From the NCBI GenBank assembly GCA_023419315.1, contig JAEZYE010000052.1:124001-188000 (forward strand): a DNA stretch of 64,000 bases, given 5' to 3'. A program made the position numbers and the translations under genes. A model generated the notes under the pieces. The model ran no database searches. It had not been told where the DNA came from and saw only the letters and a list, made by a program, of their open reading frames with translations. Shown here piece by piece: positions 43,625 to 53,686 of the stretch (position 1 is its first letter; each line of letters begins with the position of its first letter). Origin of the DNA: Pseudomonadota bacterium (GTDB taxonomy: Bacteria; Pseudomonadota; Gammaproteobacteria; Xanthomonadales; Xanthomonadaceae).

Positions 43625-44614
43625 TCAATCCCGTACGGGCGTGGCCAGCCCGTCGGCGTCCGCAGGGACGTCGCCATAGAGCCGGCGCGCGGTCTGGCGC
43701 AGTGCTTCCAGCACACGTTCAGCGCCGGGCGACAGCAGTTGATCGCGTCGGCGGATGATGCCGAAGAACTCCATGCGCACGCCCAGTTCGATTGGCAGCA
43801 CGTGCATCTGGCCGGTCTGCAGATAAGGCGCCACCGATTCGGCGGGCAACGCGGTCAGCAGATCGCTGTGTCGCAGCAGATGGATGATCACCGGCAGCGA
43901 GGATGTCTCGACGATGTTCTGCGGCGGCGAGAGGCCGTGCTCCAGGAACACCGCGTCCAGGCGCGAGCGCAACACGCTGGCGGCCGGCGGCATGATCCAG
44001 CCGTAGTCGGCGAGATCCGCGTGGGTGACGCGGTCGCGTCGCGCCAGTGGATGGCCCGCGCGCACGATCACCGAGTGCGGTTCGTCGGCCAGCGGTTCGA
44101 AATCCAGTTCGGATGCGCCCTCCGGACCCATGATGCGGCCGATGACGATGTCCAGTTGCCCGTCGAGCAGGCGCGCGACCAGCGGCCGGCTGTAGTCCAT
44201 CTCGACCTTGATCAGGATGTCCGGGAAATCGCGCTTCACCACCGCGATCGCCTGCGGGACGAGGTTGGTGCCCGGATTCACCACGGTGCCGATCGAGGCC
44301 TGGCCCATGCGTCCGGTGCGCATGGCATGGATCTCATCGTGCGCGCGGCCGATTTCGGAAAGCGCGAAGCGGGCACGGCGGATCAATACTTGGCCGTACC
44401 AGGTGGGCTCGACGCCGCGTGCGTGACGTTCGAAGAGCGGTACGCCGAGCAGGCTTTCCATTTCCGCCAGCAGTTTCGACGCGGCGGGCTGGGTCATGTT
44501 GGCCGCCTCGGCCGCCCGCAACACCGAGCGCTGTTCGTAGAGATGCAGCAGCAACAGCAGGTGCCGCGTCTTCAGGCGTGATGCGTTGAACCAACTGGAA
44601 CTCGGCTGGACCAT
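43625..44614 (-). CDS. LysR-family regulator (GbpR-like, galactose/galactonate)
   Basis: This is a 329-residue LysR regulator. The HTH is at about 22-80 (VLRAAEAANMTQPAASKLLAEM) and the effector domain at 105-310. Its sequence style and its position divergent from galactose catabolic genes resemble GbpR, the sugar-responsive LysR of rhizobia and agrobacteria. It also lies just upstream of the xyloglucan receptor gene in the same direction, so it could link both gene sets. I start at 44614, with GGGGAG about six bases upstream; the frame reaches 44641. Confidence 0.88.
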   Translation of the reverse strand: MVQPSSSWFNASRLKTRHLLLLLHLYEQRSVLRAAEAANMTQPAASKLLAEMESLLGVPLFERHARGVEPTWYGQVLIRRARFALSEIGRAHDEIHAMRTGRMGQASIGTVVNPGTNLVPQAIAVVKRDFPDILIKVEMDYSRPLVARLLDGQLDIVIGRIMGPEGASELDFEPLADEPHSVIVRAGHPLARRDRVTHADLADYGWIMPPAASVLRSRLDAVFLEHGLSPPQNIVETSSLPVIIHLLRHSDLLTALPAESVAPYLQTGQMHVLPIELGVRMEFFGIIRRRDQLLSPGAERVLEALRQTARRLYGDVPADADGLATPVRD

Positions 44615-44662
44615 CGGTGCTCCCCGGCGCGGCGCGCCCACCTATTCGCTGGCGGAATAGGG

Positions 44663-44687
44663 TATGACAAAAATTTCATTTGTCGTA
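44663..44687. promoter_or_regulatory. Candidate LysR/GbpR operator upstream of galactose pathway
   Basis: An inverted repeat TATGACAAA (44663-44671) and TTTGTCGTA (44679-44687) has eight of nine positions paired around a 7-base AT-rich core. It lies in the 251-base divergent spacer between the LysR gene and the galactose dehydrogenase gene, closer to the LysR gene. A partial further copy, TATGACA, occurs near 44708. Confidence 0.5.
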
Positions 44688-44865
44688 CATAGATGGAGCG
44701 GCAAGGCTATGACACGCTCTGGAGGCCCGCCTCTGGAAGCGTTTTCCAGCGGGGCGGGCCGCAGCATCCGCGCCCGGACGGGCGGCAGACCAGAGAGCCG
44801 GGAGGAGGGCCCATGGCGCGAATTCGATTCCACACACCAGCGCAGCGACGCGCGGGAGTCGCCGC

Positions 44866-45615
44866 ATGAGCGGACGACTGCAGGGCAAGGTGGCGATCGT
44901 CACCGGTGCAGCCAGCGGCATCGGCGCGGCCACTGCCCGGCTGTTCGCCGCGCACGGCGCACAGGTGATCGGGCTGGATCGCCAGCAGGCCATCGCCACC
45001 GACGACGGCGTGCAGCATCGCGTGGCCGACATCACCGATGCGCAGGCGGTCGCCGACGCCGTCGCTTGGGCCATCGGGCAGCACGGCCGCATCGATGCCT
45101 TGATCAACAACGCAGGCGCCGACGTGTTCTCCGATCCGCTGGATCTGGACGACGCCGACTGGCAGCGCTGCTTCGACATCAATCTGAAGGGCGCGTGGAA
45201 CGTAACGCGCGCGGTGTTGCCGGGCATGCTCGCGCAGGGCGCGGGTTCGATCGTCAACATCGCTTCCGTGCATGGGCACCGCATCATCCGCGGCGCGTTC
45301 CCCTACCCGGTCGCCAAGCACGCGTTGATCGGCATGACGCGTTCGCTCGGCATCCAGTACGCGGCGCAGGGCATCCGCGTGAACTCGATTTCGCCCGGAC
45401 TGATCCTGGTGCCGCGCATCGAAGCGTGGTTCGCCGCGCAGCCGGATCCACAGGCCGCACGCCAGGCCCAGGCGGATCTGCTGCCGCCCCGGCGCATCGG
45501 CACGCCCGAAGAAGTCGCGCACACCGCACTGTTTCTCGCCAGCGACGAAGCCCGCTTCATCAATGCGACCGACATCCTCATCGATGGCGGCCGCTCGCAG
45601 GTCTATCACGACTGA
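44866..45615 (+). CDS. SDR-family dehydrogenase, probable D-galactose 1-dehydrogenase
   Basis: This is a 249-residue classical short-chain dehydrogenase: coenzyme motif TGAASGIG (14-21), Asp38 after beta-2 (GLDRQQ, favouring NAD), NNAG, catalytic Ser in NIASVHG, and Tyr/Lys in YPVAKHA. The sequence alone does not fix the substrate. The four following genes encode the later steps of galactonate catabolism and make oxidation of D-galactose to galactono-lactone the best reading. An SDR galactose dehydrogenase is known from rhizobia. It is the first gene of the rightward operon. A longer frame begins upstream, but the start here gives the normal family N-terminus. Confidence 0.82.
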   Translation: MSGRLQGKVAIVTGAASGIGAATARLFAAHGAQVIGLDRQQAIATDDGVQHRVADITDAQAVADAVAWAIGQHGRIDALINNAGADVFSDPLDLDDADWQRCFDINLKGAWNVTRAVLPGMLAQGAGSIVNIASVHGHRIIRGAFPYPVAKHALIGMTRSLGIQYAAQGIRVNSISPGLILVPRIEAWFAAQPDPQAARQAQADLLPPRRIGTPEEVAHTALFLASDEARFINATDILIDGGRSQVYHD

Positions 45616-45625
45616 CGACGACGCC

Positions 45626-46257
45626 ATGAGCCCGAAGGATCCACCTCGACCGATGCCGTTCCGATTTCCGCTGATCGCGATCCTGCGCGGGATCACGCCC
45701 GCGGACGCGACCGCGCACGTGGACGCGCTGGTGGACGAAGGCTACGACGCCATCGAAATCCCACTGAATTCGCCGGACTGGTCGCAGAGCATCGGCGCAT
45801 GCGTACACCAGACCGGTGAGCGGGCGTGGATGGGTGGCGGCACGGTGCTGCGCGTGGAGGACGTCGCGCAACTGCATGATCTCGGCGCGCGCTTCATCGT
45901 CACGCCCAACACCAATCCGGTCGTCATCCGCGCCGCCGTGGATCTTGGAATGCAGGTGGTGGCCGGCTTCGCGACCGCCAGCGAAGCCTTCGAGGCACTC
46001 GACGCCGGCGCACAGATGCTCAAGCTGTTTCCCGCCGCCACGTATGGCCCGGGCCATGTACGCGCGCTGCGCGCCGTGTTGCCGCCCGTGCCGCTGTTCG
46101 TCGTAGGGGGCGTCACCACCGGCACGTTGCCGCAATACCTGGCCGCCGGCTCGCACGGCGCCGGCATCGGCGGCGAACTCTACCGACCCGGGCAAGCGCT
46201 GGAGCGCACGCGCGAACACGCGCGCGCCTTCCGCGCGGCCTACCTGGAACACACCGC

Positions 46258-46261
<4 letters not shown>
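45626..46261 (+). CDS. dgoA: 2-dehydro-3-deoxy-6-phosphogalactonate aldolase
   Basis: This is a 211-residue class I aldolase of the KDPG/KDPGal family that splits 2-keto-3-deoxy-6-phosphogalactonate into pyruvate and glyceraldehyde 3-phosphate. Key residues are Arg21 in ILRGIT, Glu44 in IEIPLNSPD, TPNTNP at 93-98, and the Schiff-base Lys133 in QMLKLFPA. The PLNSP signature fits DgoA better than the glucose-type Eda. The start may be 45626 or 45653 (MPFRFPLIAILRG). It lies 10 bases after the dehydrogenase gene and overlaps dgoD by four. Confidence 0.93.
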
Positions 46262-47399
<1,138 letters not shown>

Positions 47400-47406
<7 letters not shown>

Positions 47407-48341
47407 TTGCCGGCGCGCCCACCCGCCTCAAGGCAACGCTCGCGGTCGACAGCCGGTGCGTGCTGGGCGAGAGCATCCTGTGGTGCGAACGGCGGCAGGA
47501 GCTGTTCTGGGTCGATATCGAAGCGCGGCAGCTCTGGCGGCACGTGCCCGCGAATGGAACGACACGGCAATGGACCTTGCCCGACCGTGTCGGCTGCATC
47601 GCCTTTGCGCAGGACGAACGGCTGCTCATCGGACTGGCGAACGGGTTGTACGCCCTCGAACGCGCTGCACTGGAGCGCGCGGCGCTCGAAGCCGGTTCTG
47701 CGCTCGAATTGCACCTGCTGTGCCCGGTGGAAGCGGACAATCCCGATACGCGCATCAATGACGGACGCGCGGATCGCGAAGGCCGCTTTGTCTTCGGCAC
47801 CAAGAGCGAGCGAGCGGACCAGGCGCGCGTCGGCCGATTCCATCAGTATTCCGCCGAACACGGGTTGCGCGAACTGGCGTTGCCGCCCACCTCGATTCCG
47901 AACTCGATCTGCTTCGACTCCACCGGCACGCTGATCCATTTCTGCGACTCGCTGGATCCGCGCATCCTCTGCGCGGAATACGACAGCGCATCCGCGCGCG
48001 TCGACAACATCCGCACGTTCGTGGAACTGGATGATCCGGCGGCTTCGCCGGACGGTTCCTGCATGGATCGCGAAGGTGCACTGTGGAACGCCCAATGGGG
48101 CGCGGGCCGTGTGGTGCGCTACTGGCCGGACGGTTCGGTGGATCGCATTGTCACCGTACCCACGCAACAGGTCTCGTGCTGCGCACTGGGCGGACCGGCA
48201 GGCAATCGCCTGTACACCAGTTCCGCGCGCATCGATCTGGACGACGCGGCGCTGGTGGCGTCGCCGCATGCGGGCGGTGTGTTCGCAACGCCACTCGAAG
48301 CATCGCTTGCCCGCGCGGAAGACCGGGTGCGACTGCCATGA
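47400..48341 (+). CDS. SMP-30/gluconolactonase family lactonase, probable galactonolactonase
   Basis: This is a 313-residue six-bladed propeller lactonase. Metal-binding residues fit the family: Glu in VLGESILW, Asn in DTRINDGRADREG, and Asp in ASPDGSCMDREG. In the pathway it would hydrolyse galactono-lactone formed by the dehydrogenase. The start codon ATG at 47400 overlaps the dgoD stop by seven bases; the upstream open frame inside dgoD is a shadow. SMP-30 proteins have broad specificity, so the substrate rests on context. It overlaps dgoK by four bases. Confidence 0.87.
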
Positions 48342-49234
48342 TTGCCGTGGACTGGGGCACCAGCAACCTGCGCCTGTATCGGCTGGACGAACACGGTGCT
48401 GTGCTGGAGCGACGTCGCAGCGAATGCGGCGTACTCGCCAGCCAGGATCGGTTCGCCTCCGTGCTGGCGCAGGAAACCGACGGTTGGGACGATGCGGACA
48501 TCGTGATGAGCGGCATGATCGGCAGCCGCAATGGCTGGCATGAAGTGCCCTACCTCGATTGCCCGGCCGGCCTGGCAGAACTGTCGGGCGCGATGCAACG
48601 GATGTCGCCGGAAGCGTTCCGTTCCCGGCGTCTCTGGTGGGTGCCGGGCATGTGCGATCGCCAGGCCGCCGTGCCCGACGTCATGCGCGGCGAAGAAACC
48701 CAGGTCGCCGCGCTGCTCGATGTGCTGCCCGGTGGCAGTCATGTGATCTGCCTGCCTGGCACGCACAGCAAGTGGGTGACGGTGCGCGACGCACGCATCA
48801 CCTCGATTGCGACGGCGATGACCGGCGAGCTGTTTGCGGTGCTGCGCCAGCACAGCATCCTCGGAAAGCTGATGAGCCTCGACGATGCGCGCTTCGATGC
48901 CGCCGCATTCGATGCCGGCCTTCGCCGCAGTGGCGAAGGCGGCGGCTGGCTGCATCATCTGTTCGGCGTGCGCACGACCGGACTTTTCCGGCAGTTCTCC
49001 GACACGTCACTGTCCTCCTATCTGTCCGGCATCCTCATCGGCCACGAAATCCGCGCGAGCGAACTGTTCTCGCGCGTGCCGCGCCCCGCCCTGGTCCATC
49101 TGATCGGAAGTGACCGCCTGCTGACGGCCTATGCGCATGCGCTCACTGCGCTGGGCATCGGCGTGCAGCGTCATTCCGAGCATCTGGCCGCCGTCGGCAT
49201 GGCGAAACTCTTCGCGATGCGTCGGCAAAAATGA
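48338..49234 (+). CDS. dgoK: 2-dehydro-3-deoxygalactonokinase
   Basis: This is a 298-residue sugar acid kinase that phosphorylates 2-keto-3-deoxygalactonate before aldolase cleavage. The N-terminal phosphate loop is VDWGTSNLRLYRLD. Further family motifs include SGMIGSRNGW, GEETQV, and CLPGTHSKWVTV, with GIGVQRHSEHLAAVGM at the end. It starts at the ATGA overlap with the lactonase stop. It completes a five-enzyme De Ley-Doudoroff route in one operon. Confidence 0.94.
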   Translation: MIAVDWGTSNLRLYRLDEHGAVLERRRSECGVLASQDRFASVLAQETDGWDDADIVMSGMIGSRNGWHEVPYLDCPAGLAELSGAMQRMSPEAFRSRRLWWVPGMCDRQAAVPDVMRGEETQVAALLDVLPGGSHVICLPGTHSKWVTVRDARITSIATAMTGELFAVLRQHSILGKLMSLDDARFDAAAFDAGLRRSGEGGGWLHHLFGVRTTGLFRQFSDTSLSSYLSGILIGHEIRASELFSRVPRPALVHLIGSDRLLTAYAHALTALGIGVQRHSEHLAAVGMAKLFAMRRQK

Positions 49235-49317
49235 CCTGACTTACATTTGCGCGTCGACGCGCGGATTTTCGGATTCCTCTGATTCATGAGGTGACTCGCG
49301 CTTCCTAGAATGCCGCG

Positions 49318-49803
49318 ATGAACACATCCACAACCGAAAGCCCGCGCCGGCCCGTTCGGGCGATCTATCCGCTCTCCCTGCTCGCCATGGCGCTGCTGGC
49401 TGTCTGCATCGGCACGCTGTTGTGCTACCGGGCCTACCTGAGCGCGCAGCACGCCAGCAGCCGCCCGGCACACGTCCCGTACTTCGAAGCGAGCGGTCCG
49501 TTGTTCGAACGCCAGATCGCATTCCCGGATGCCGGCCAGATCCGCCGCACGCTTTCGTATTCGTCGTGGCTGCCGGCGGGCGAGCTGTTCCAGCGCTACG
49601 AAACGTTCGCCCGCGAATCCGGGTGCGATCCGCACGTCCAGATCGCGCGGCCCGAACTGCAAGCCGATTGCAACGCGGCCGGTCTGGGCGAACTGCGCGT
49701 CATCGTGCTTTCGCGCCCCGGCATGCGCGAGGTCGAAGTCAGCTGGGAGCCCCGCAAATCGCGCCGTACACGCGATGCCGCACATCAGGTCGCCGCGCGC
49801 TGA
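49318..49803 (+). CDS. Hypothetical single-pass membrane protein
   Basis: This is a 161-residue protein with one N-terminal transmembrane segment (about 16-38, YPLSLLAMALLAVCIGTLLCY) cut to the inner membrane and a soluble periplasmic domain of about 110 residues. Two Cys (CDPHVQIARPELQADC) are about 15 residues apart and could form a disulfide. I do not recognise a family. It lies 83 bases after dgoK and is followed by a strong terminator. Co-transcription with dgoK is possible, but a functional link is not evident. Confidence 0.65.
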   Translation: MNTSTTESPRRPVRAIYPLSLLAMALLAVCIGTLLCYRAYLSAQHASSRPAHVPYFEASGPLFERQIAFPDAGQIRRTLSYSSWLPAGELFQRYETFARESGCDPHVQIARPELQADCNAAGLGELRVIVLSRPGMREVEVSWEPRKSRRTRDAAHQVAAR

Positions 49804-49823
49804 GCGATTCGCTCCGCAAAAGA

Positions 49824-49858
49824 AGAAGGCCCGCATTGCGCGGGCCTTCTCTTTTTTT
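49824..49858. terminator. Bidirectional Rho-independent terminator
   Basis: A perfect 11-bp stem AGAAGGCCCGC/GCGGGCCTTCT (49824-49834 and 49840-49850) with a 5-base loop is followed by CTTTTTTT on the plus strand. On the minus strand it is followed by TTCTTTT-like sequence. It serves the plus-strand hypothetical gene and the convergent TonB receptor gene. Confidence 0.9.
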
Positions 49859-49871
49859 CTGCGCCGGGGCG

Positions 49872-52769
49872 TCAGAAGCGCATCGCGAAGCTCAGATTGA
49901 ATGCGCGGCCGTAGCGGTAGTAGCCCTGCGACAGCAGCGGATTGCCGTTGATGCTGTAGGTCTGCTCGTCATCCAGCAGGTTCTGCCCTTCCAGCGAGAC
50001 CGTGAAGCGATCGCTGATGTTGTACGACACATGCGCCGTCACCCAGGTGATCGCATCGGCTTCCTCGTTGAAGCCTTCGCCCAGCACGTTGACTGCGGTG
50101 ACGAACCCTTTCGTGTGATCGGCGTTGACGCCCAGCGACCACGGGCCTTTTTCGTACATCAGGCCGAGCGTGTAGGTGGCCGGCGCGATGCCTTCCAATG
50201 GACGCTCCACGCCGCCCACCCAGCTGCGCGACCAGTTGCGCGTGTACTGCGCGCGCACGCCGAATCCACTTTCCCAGAAGTGCTGCAGGCCGGCTTCGAT
50301 GCCGCGTACCTTGGCGTAGTCGCCATTGATGGGGCGCGTGACGTTGAACAGCGTCGGACCTTCTCCGACGGGGTCGCCGTTCTCATCGACGATCGGACCG
50401 ACACCGATGTCCTGGCCCGGCTCCCAACTCGTGGTGATCTGGTTCTCGATGCGCTTGTAGAACGCGGCGATGTTGAAGATCGAGTTCTCGGAGAAGTACC
50501 ACTCCAGCGATGCATCCGCCTGGCGCGCGCTGTAGGGCTTCAAATCCGCGTTGCCGCCGTAGATCTGGGTGAACTCGCCCCACGACACGCTCGCGGTGGT
50601 GTTGGTCGGCGCCAGCATGTTTACCGGCGGACGCGCCATCGTCTTGGCCGCGCCCAGGCGCAGTTGCAGTTCATCGGTGAAATGCCAGATGAAGTTTGCC
50701 GACGGCAACAGATAGGTGTAGTCGCCGTCCTGGCGGATGGCGACCGGATCCGAGTACTGCGCGGTGTAATTGAACGGGCCGTTCTCGGTGATGCTGAGGA
50801 TCTGTGCATCCCAGGCTTGCGCCGTGGTGCGCGTCTTCACCAGACGCACGCCGATGTTGCCGTCCCATCGATCGCCGGCCAGATCCGCCTGCAGGAAGAT
50901 CGCCTTGGTCTTCTCCGATACGCGGTAGCTTTCCAGCGGATTCCAGCTGGGCGCGGCATTGGAGAAGTCGTAGACGCCCCCGGTGGGACGCGGGTTGCCG
51001 TCGTAGGTGCGCAACTGGGCCAGGTAGTTCGGCACGTCGAACGCCAGGAACGAATGCGGGAAGTTCGCGTTCACGCCGTTCATGAAATTCGGCAGCGAGA
51101 ACGAATGCGACAGCACGTTGCCGCCCAGGTCGCCCACGTTGATCGCGTTGTCCACCGAGTAGTAGTCGGCGCCGCCACTGACGGTGTTGTTGATCAGGTC
51201 ACGCGACTTGGTGCGATCGGTGACGCTGACACCGAAGCGCAGGCGTTCGATCGCGAAATCGCCGACGAACAGGTTGCCCGCGACCGTACCGCCGGTGATT
51301 TCGTCGCGGATGTTGTCGCCGCCCAGTTCCATGTAGTGGGTGTTGAAGTCCGACGCGCCGAACTGGCCGCCTGCGAGGCCGTTGATCAGCGTGCGGCCGT
51401 CATCGAACTGCGCGTCGACGTTCGGAACCGCCGCACCGCCCAGCGTGATGCGCGCGACGTTCGGCTGGTTCATGCGCAGCACGACGTAGGTGTCCAGGCC
51501 GCCGGAGTAGCGCTCGGAGGTGGAACGGTACAGATCGCCGGTGACGGTGAAATCGTCCGACGCTTTCCATTCCAGGTTCGCGCCATACAGCTCGGTGTCC
51601 ACCACGCGATGCTCGGTGCGGTTGAGCAGCTCCGGATTCAGGCGCAACTCGGGATCCGGGTTGTCCATGGTGAAGCCGGTGACGATGCCGTTCTGCACGG
51701 TGATGTCGGACCAGCGGCCTGGCGCGAACAGCGGATAGTACGACTGCTGGTAGCCGACCTGCGGTGAATCGAGCCGGGTCTTCAGGCCATCGAAGACCAC
51801 CTTGACGCTGTCGTTCGGTCGCCATTCGACCTTCGCCGAGAATGCGCGGCGCTTCTTCTCTTCCAGGATCGAACCGACGCGGAACTGGCCCGGTGCGATC
51901 AATCCGTATTCCTCCGGATCAAGCGCGTCGTTGCCGTTCAGGTCGATGTTGCCGCCCCAGGCGTTGCCCCACAGCCAGGACGGATCGTTCGGATCCGGGT
52001 TGCGGGTCCAGCCACCGTCGTTGCCGGCGATGTCGGTGCGATCCTTGCGCTCGGCCCATACCGCACCGAGCAGGATGCCGAACGTGTCGTCGGCGAAGGT
52101 GTTGCTGTAGACCGCCGAGACTTTCTTGCCGTTGAACTCGGACATCATGTTGCGATCGCCTTCCACGCGGACGACGCCGTGCTGTCCCTTCTGATCGAAC
52201 GGACTGGCCGAGCGCAGGTTCACCAGGCCGCCCACGCCGCCTTCGGTGTTCTGCGCCGCCGCGCCCTTGATCACGTCGGCGCCGCTGATGACATCGGCGG
52301 GCAGCACGTCATACGCGAAATCGCGGCCCGCACCGTCGGTGGCGAGGATGCGGCCGTTGAAGGTGGTGAGCGTGTAGTCCGGGCCCAGTCCGCGCACGCT
52401 GACCGTGCGGCCTTCGCCGCCCGCCGTGCGCGTGATCGACACGCCGGTGATGTGGCTCAGCGAATCGGCGACGTTGTCGTCCGGGAACTTGCCCAGTTCC
52501 AGCGCGCTGATCGAATCCTGCACGGTGGAGGCGTCGCGTTTGAGCTCCACCGAGCGCGCCAGGCTGGCGCGCACGCCGGTGACCGTGACGGTGTCGAGCG
52601 TTCCGGGCTCCTGCGCCGGCGCCGTAGCGGCGTCCTGGGCGGAGGTGTCGGAAGGGGGCGTTTCGCTGCCGGTCGCCTGCACCTGCTGGGCCAGACCGGG
52701 TAGCGGCATCAGCAATGCCAAGGCGATTCCACAACAAAGCGTATTGCGGTGCAGCGATACGGTTTTCAC
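49872..52769 (-). CDS. TonB-dependent receptor, carbohydrate type (amino-sugar glycan locus)
   Basis: This is a 965-residue outer-membrane receptor. A signal peptide ends near residue 28 (LPGLAQQ) before LDTVTVTGVRASLARS. The plug has DALELGKFPDDNVADSL-like sequence (residue pattern ALELGKFPDDN), then VSVRGLGPDY and TEGGVGGLVNLR. The barrel ends with Phe (LSFAMRF). I prefer the GTG at 52769 because GGAG lies six bases upstream; the ATG at 52808 lies inside the operator palindrome region and has no ribosome binding site. It faces a DeoR repressor gene and probably imports the oligosaccharide degraded by the GH36-type enzyme. Confidence 0.9.
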   Translation of the reverse strand: MKTVSLHRNTLCCGIALALLMPLPGLAQQVQATGSETPPSDTSAQDAATAPAQEPGTLDTVTVTGVRASLARSVELKRDASTVQDSISALELGKFPDDNVADSLSHITGVSITRTAGGEGRTVSVRGLGPDYTLTTFNGRILATDGAGRDFAYDVLPADVISGADVIKGAAAQNTEGGVGGLVNLRSASPFDQKGQHGVVRVEGDRNMMSEFNGKKVSAVYSNTFADDTFGILLGAVWAERKDRTDIAGNDGGWTRNPDPNDPSWLWGNAWGGNIDLNGNDALDPEEYGLIAPGQFRVGSILEEKKRRAFSAKVEWRPNDSVKVVFDGLKTRLDSPQVGYQQSYYPLFAPGRWSDITVQNGIVTGFTMDNPDPELRLNPELLNRTEHRVVDTELYGANLEWKASDDFTVTGDLYRSTSERYSGGLDTYVVLRMNQPNVARITLGGAAVPNVDAQFDDGRTLINGLAGGQFGASDFNTHYMELGGDNIRDEITGGTVAGNLFVGDFAIERLRFGVSVTDRTKSRDLINNTVSGGADYYSVDNAINVGDLGGNVLSHSFSLPNFMNGVNANFPHSFLAFDVPNYLAQLRTYDGNPRPTGGVYDFSNAAPSWNPLESYRVSEKTKAIFLQADLAGDRWDGNIGVRLVKTRTTAQAWDAQILSITENGPFNYTAQYSDPVAIRQDGDYTYLLPSANFIWHFTDELQLRLGAAKTMARPPVNMLAPTNTTASVSWGEFTQIYGGNADLKPYSARQADASLEWYFSENSIFNIAAFYKRIENQITTSWEPGQDIGVGPIVDENGDPVGEGPTLFNVTRPINGDYAKVRGIEAGLQHFWESGFGVRAQYTRNWSRSWVGGVERPLEGIAPATYTLGLMYEKGPWSLGVNADHTKGFVTAVNVLGEGFNEEADAITWVTAHVSYNISDRFTVSLEGQNLLDDEQTYSINGNPLLSQGYYRYGRAFNLSFAMRF

Positions 52770-52792
52770 GAGCCTCTCCTCACGTGTGTAAT

Positions 52793-52810
52793 GTTTGTTA
52801 GCTAACAAAC
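52793..52810. promoter_or_regulatory. Perfect 18-bp palindrome upstream of TonB receptor
   Basis: The 18-base sequence GTTTGTTAGCTAACAAAC is fully self-complementary and centred 32 bases upstream of the GTG start. It lies within the divergent receptor/DeoR spacer. It may be a second operator or part of the DeoR site cluster, because its right half runs into AAACGAAAC. Confidence 0.6.
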
Positions 52811-52864
52811 GAAACCGAGCCTATATCATGTTTCGTTTCGCATCAATAGCGAAATTTAACGAAA
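52807..52864. promoter_or_regulatory. DeoR/AgaR operator cluster
   Basis: AACGAAA occurs at 52808-52814 and 52858-52864, with its complement TTTCGTT at 52831-52837. AAACGAAAC (52807-52815) and GTTTCGTTT (52830-52838) form an inverted pair. The 12-mer AATTTAACGAAA (52853-52864) recurs exactly at 54814-54825, upstream of the amidohydrolase and GH36 genes. The pattern TTTCGTTTCG resembles the published E. coli AgaR consensus, which is built of TTTCRTTTY repeats. Confidence 0.65.
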
Positions 52865-52900
52865 TGACGCATACTCCCGGCACTTCAAGGAGCCGTCCCC

Positions 52901-53680
52901 ATGAGCGCCACCCGCGACACCAGCCAGCGACGCCTGCAGATCAGCGAACTGGTCCGCCAGCACGGCAGCGTGCAGGTCGCGGCGCTGGCCCGCCGGTTCG
53001 GCGTGAGCATGCAGACCGTGCGCAAGGACCTGCGTTACCTGTCCGAGCGCGGCGTCATGGCGCGCGCCTATGGCGGCGCGATCGACAGCAACGTCGTCGG
53101 CGGCCCCTTCCCCGAGCCGCATTACGAGGCCAAGCGCACCGTGCGCCTGGACGAGAAGCGCCGCATCGGCCATTGCGCCGCCTCGCTCGTCAAGCCGGGC
53201 GACACCATCGCGATTGATTCCGGCACCACCGCCATCCAGCTTGCCGAAGCGCTGCCGAACATCGAGATCACCGTCGTCACCAACGACTTCGGCGTACTCG
53301 GCGCGCTGACGCCGAAAAGCAACATCCGCATCGTCATGCTCGGCGGTGAACTGCGCCGCAAGAACATGGCGTTCTATGGCGGGCTGACCGTCGAAGCGCT
53401 CGATGCGCTGCACGTGGATCGGCTGTTCCTGGGCGTCGACGGGCTGGATCTGGAACGCGGCATCACCACGCATTACGAGCCCGAGGCGATGCTCAACCGC
53501 AAGATGGTCGAAGCCGCGCGCATGGTCATCGCCATCACCGACAGTTCGAAGGTCGGCAAGATCTGCCTGCACCGGATCATCTCGCTGAGCGATCTCGACA
53601 TGCTGATCACCGACACCGACGCGCCGGCCGACATCCGCATCGCCAGCGAACAGCTCGGCTTCGCGCTGCAGCTGGCCTGA
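52901..53680 (+). CDS. DeoR-family repressor (AgaR-like)
   Basis: This is a 259-residue DeoR regulator: winged HTH at 10-62 (GSVQVAALARRFGVSMQTVRKDL) and a phosphosugar-binding DeoRC domain (about 75-235) with SGTTAIQLAE and GGELRRKNMAFYGG. AgaR of E. coli shares the GSVQV...RAYGGA pattern and responds to amino-sugar phosphates. It is divergent from the TonB receptor and convergent with the amidohydrolase gene. AAGGAG sits about eight bases before the start. It probably represses the whole 49.9-61.3 kb locus until tagatose 6-phosphate or galactosamine 6-phosphate accumulates. Confidence 0.92.
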   Translation: MSATRDTSQRRLQISELVRQHGSVQVAALARRFGVSMQTVRKDLRYLSERGVMARAYGGAIDSNVVGGPFPEPHYEAKRTVRLDEKRRIGHCAASLVKPGDTIAIDSGTTAIQLAEALPNIEITVVTNDFGVLGALTPKSNIRIVMLGGELRRKNMAFYGGLTVEALDALHVDRLFLGVDGLDLERGITTHYEPEAMLNRKMVEAARMVIAITDSSKVGKICLHRIISLSDLDMLITDTDAPADIRIASEQLGFALQLA

Positions 53681-53686
53681 CACGGA

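Noticed and set aside
44866..45615. Annotation of the SDR gene as a FabG-like ketoacyl reductase
   Set aside because: SDR motifs are shared by many enzymes; the five-gene galactonate context makes a sugar dehydrogenase more likely.
49249..49262. GCGCGTCGACGCGC palindrome after dgoK as a terminator
   Set aside because: It is self-complementary without room for a loop and has no proper T-run. A better terminator is at 49824-49858.
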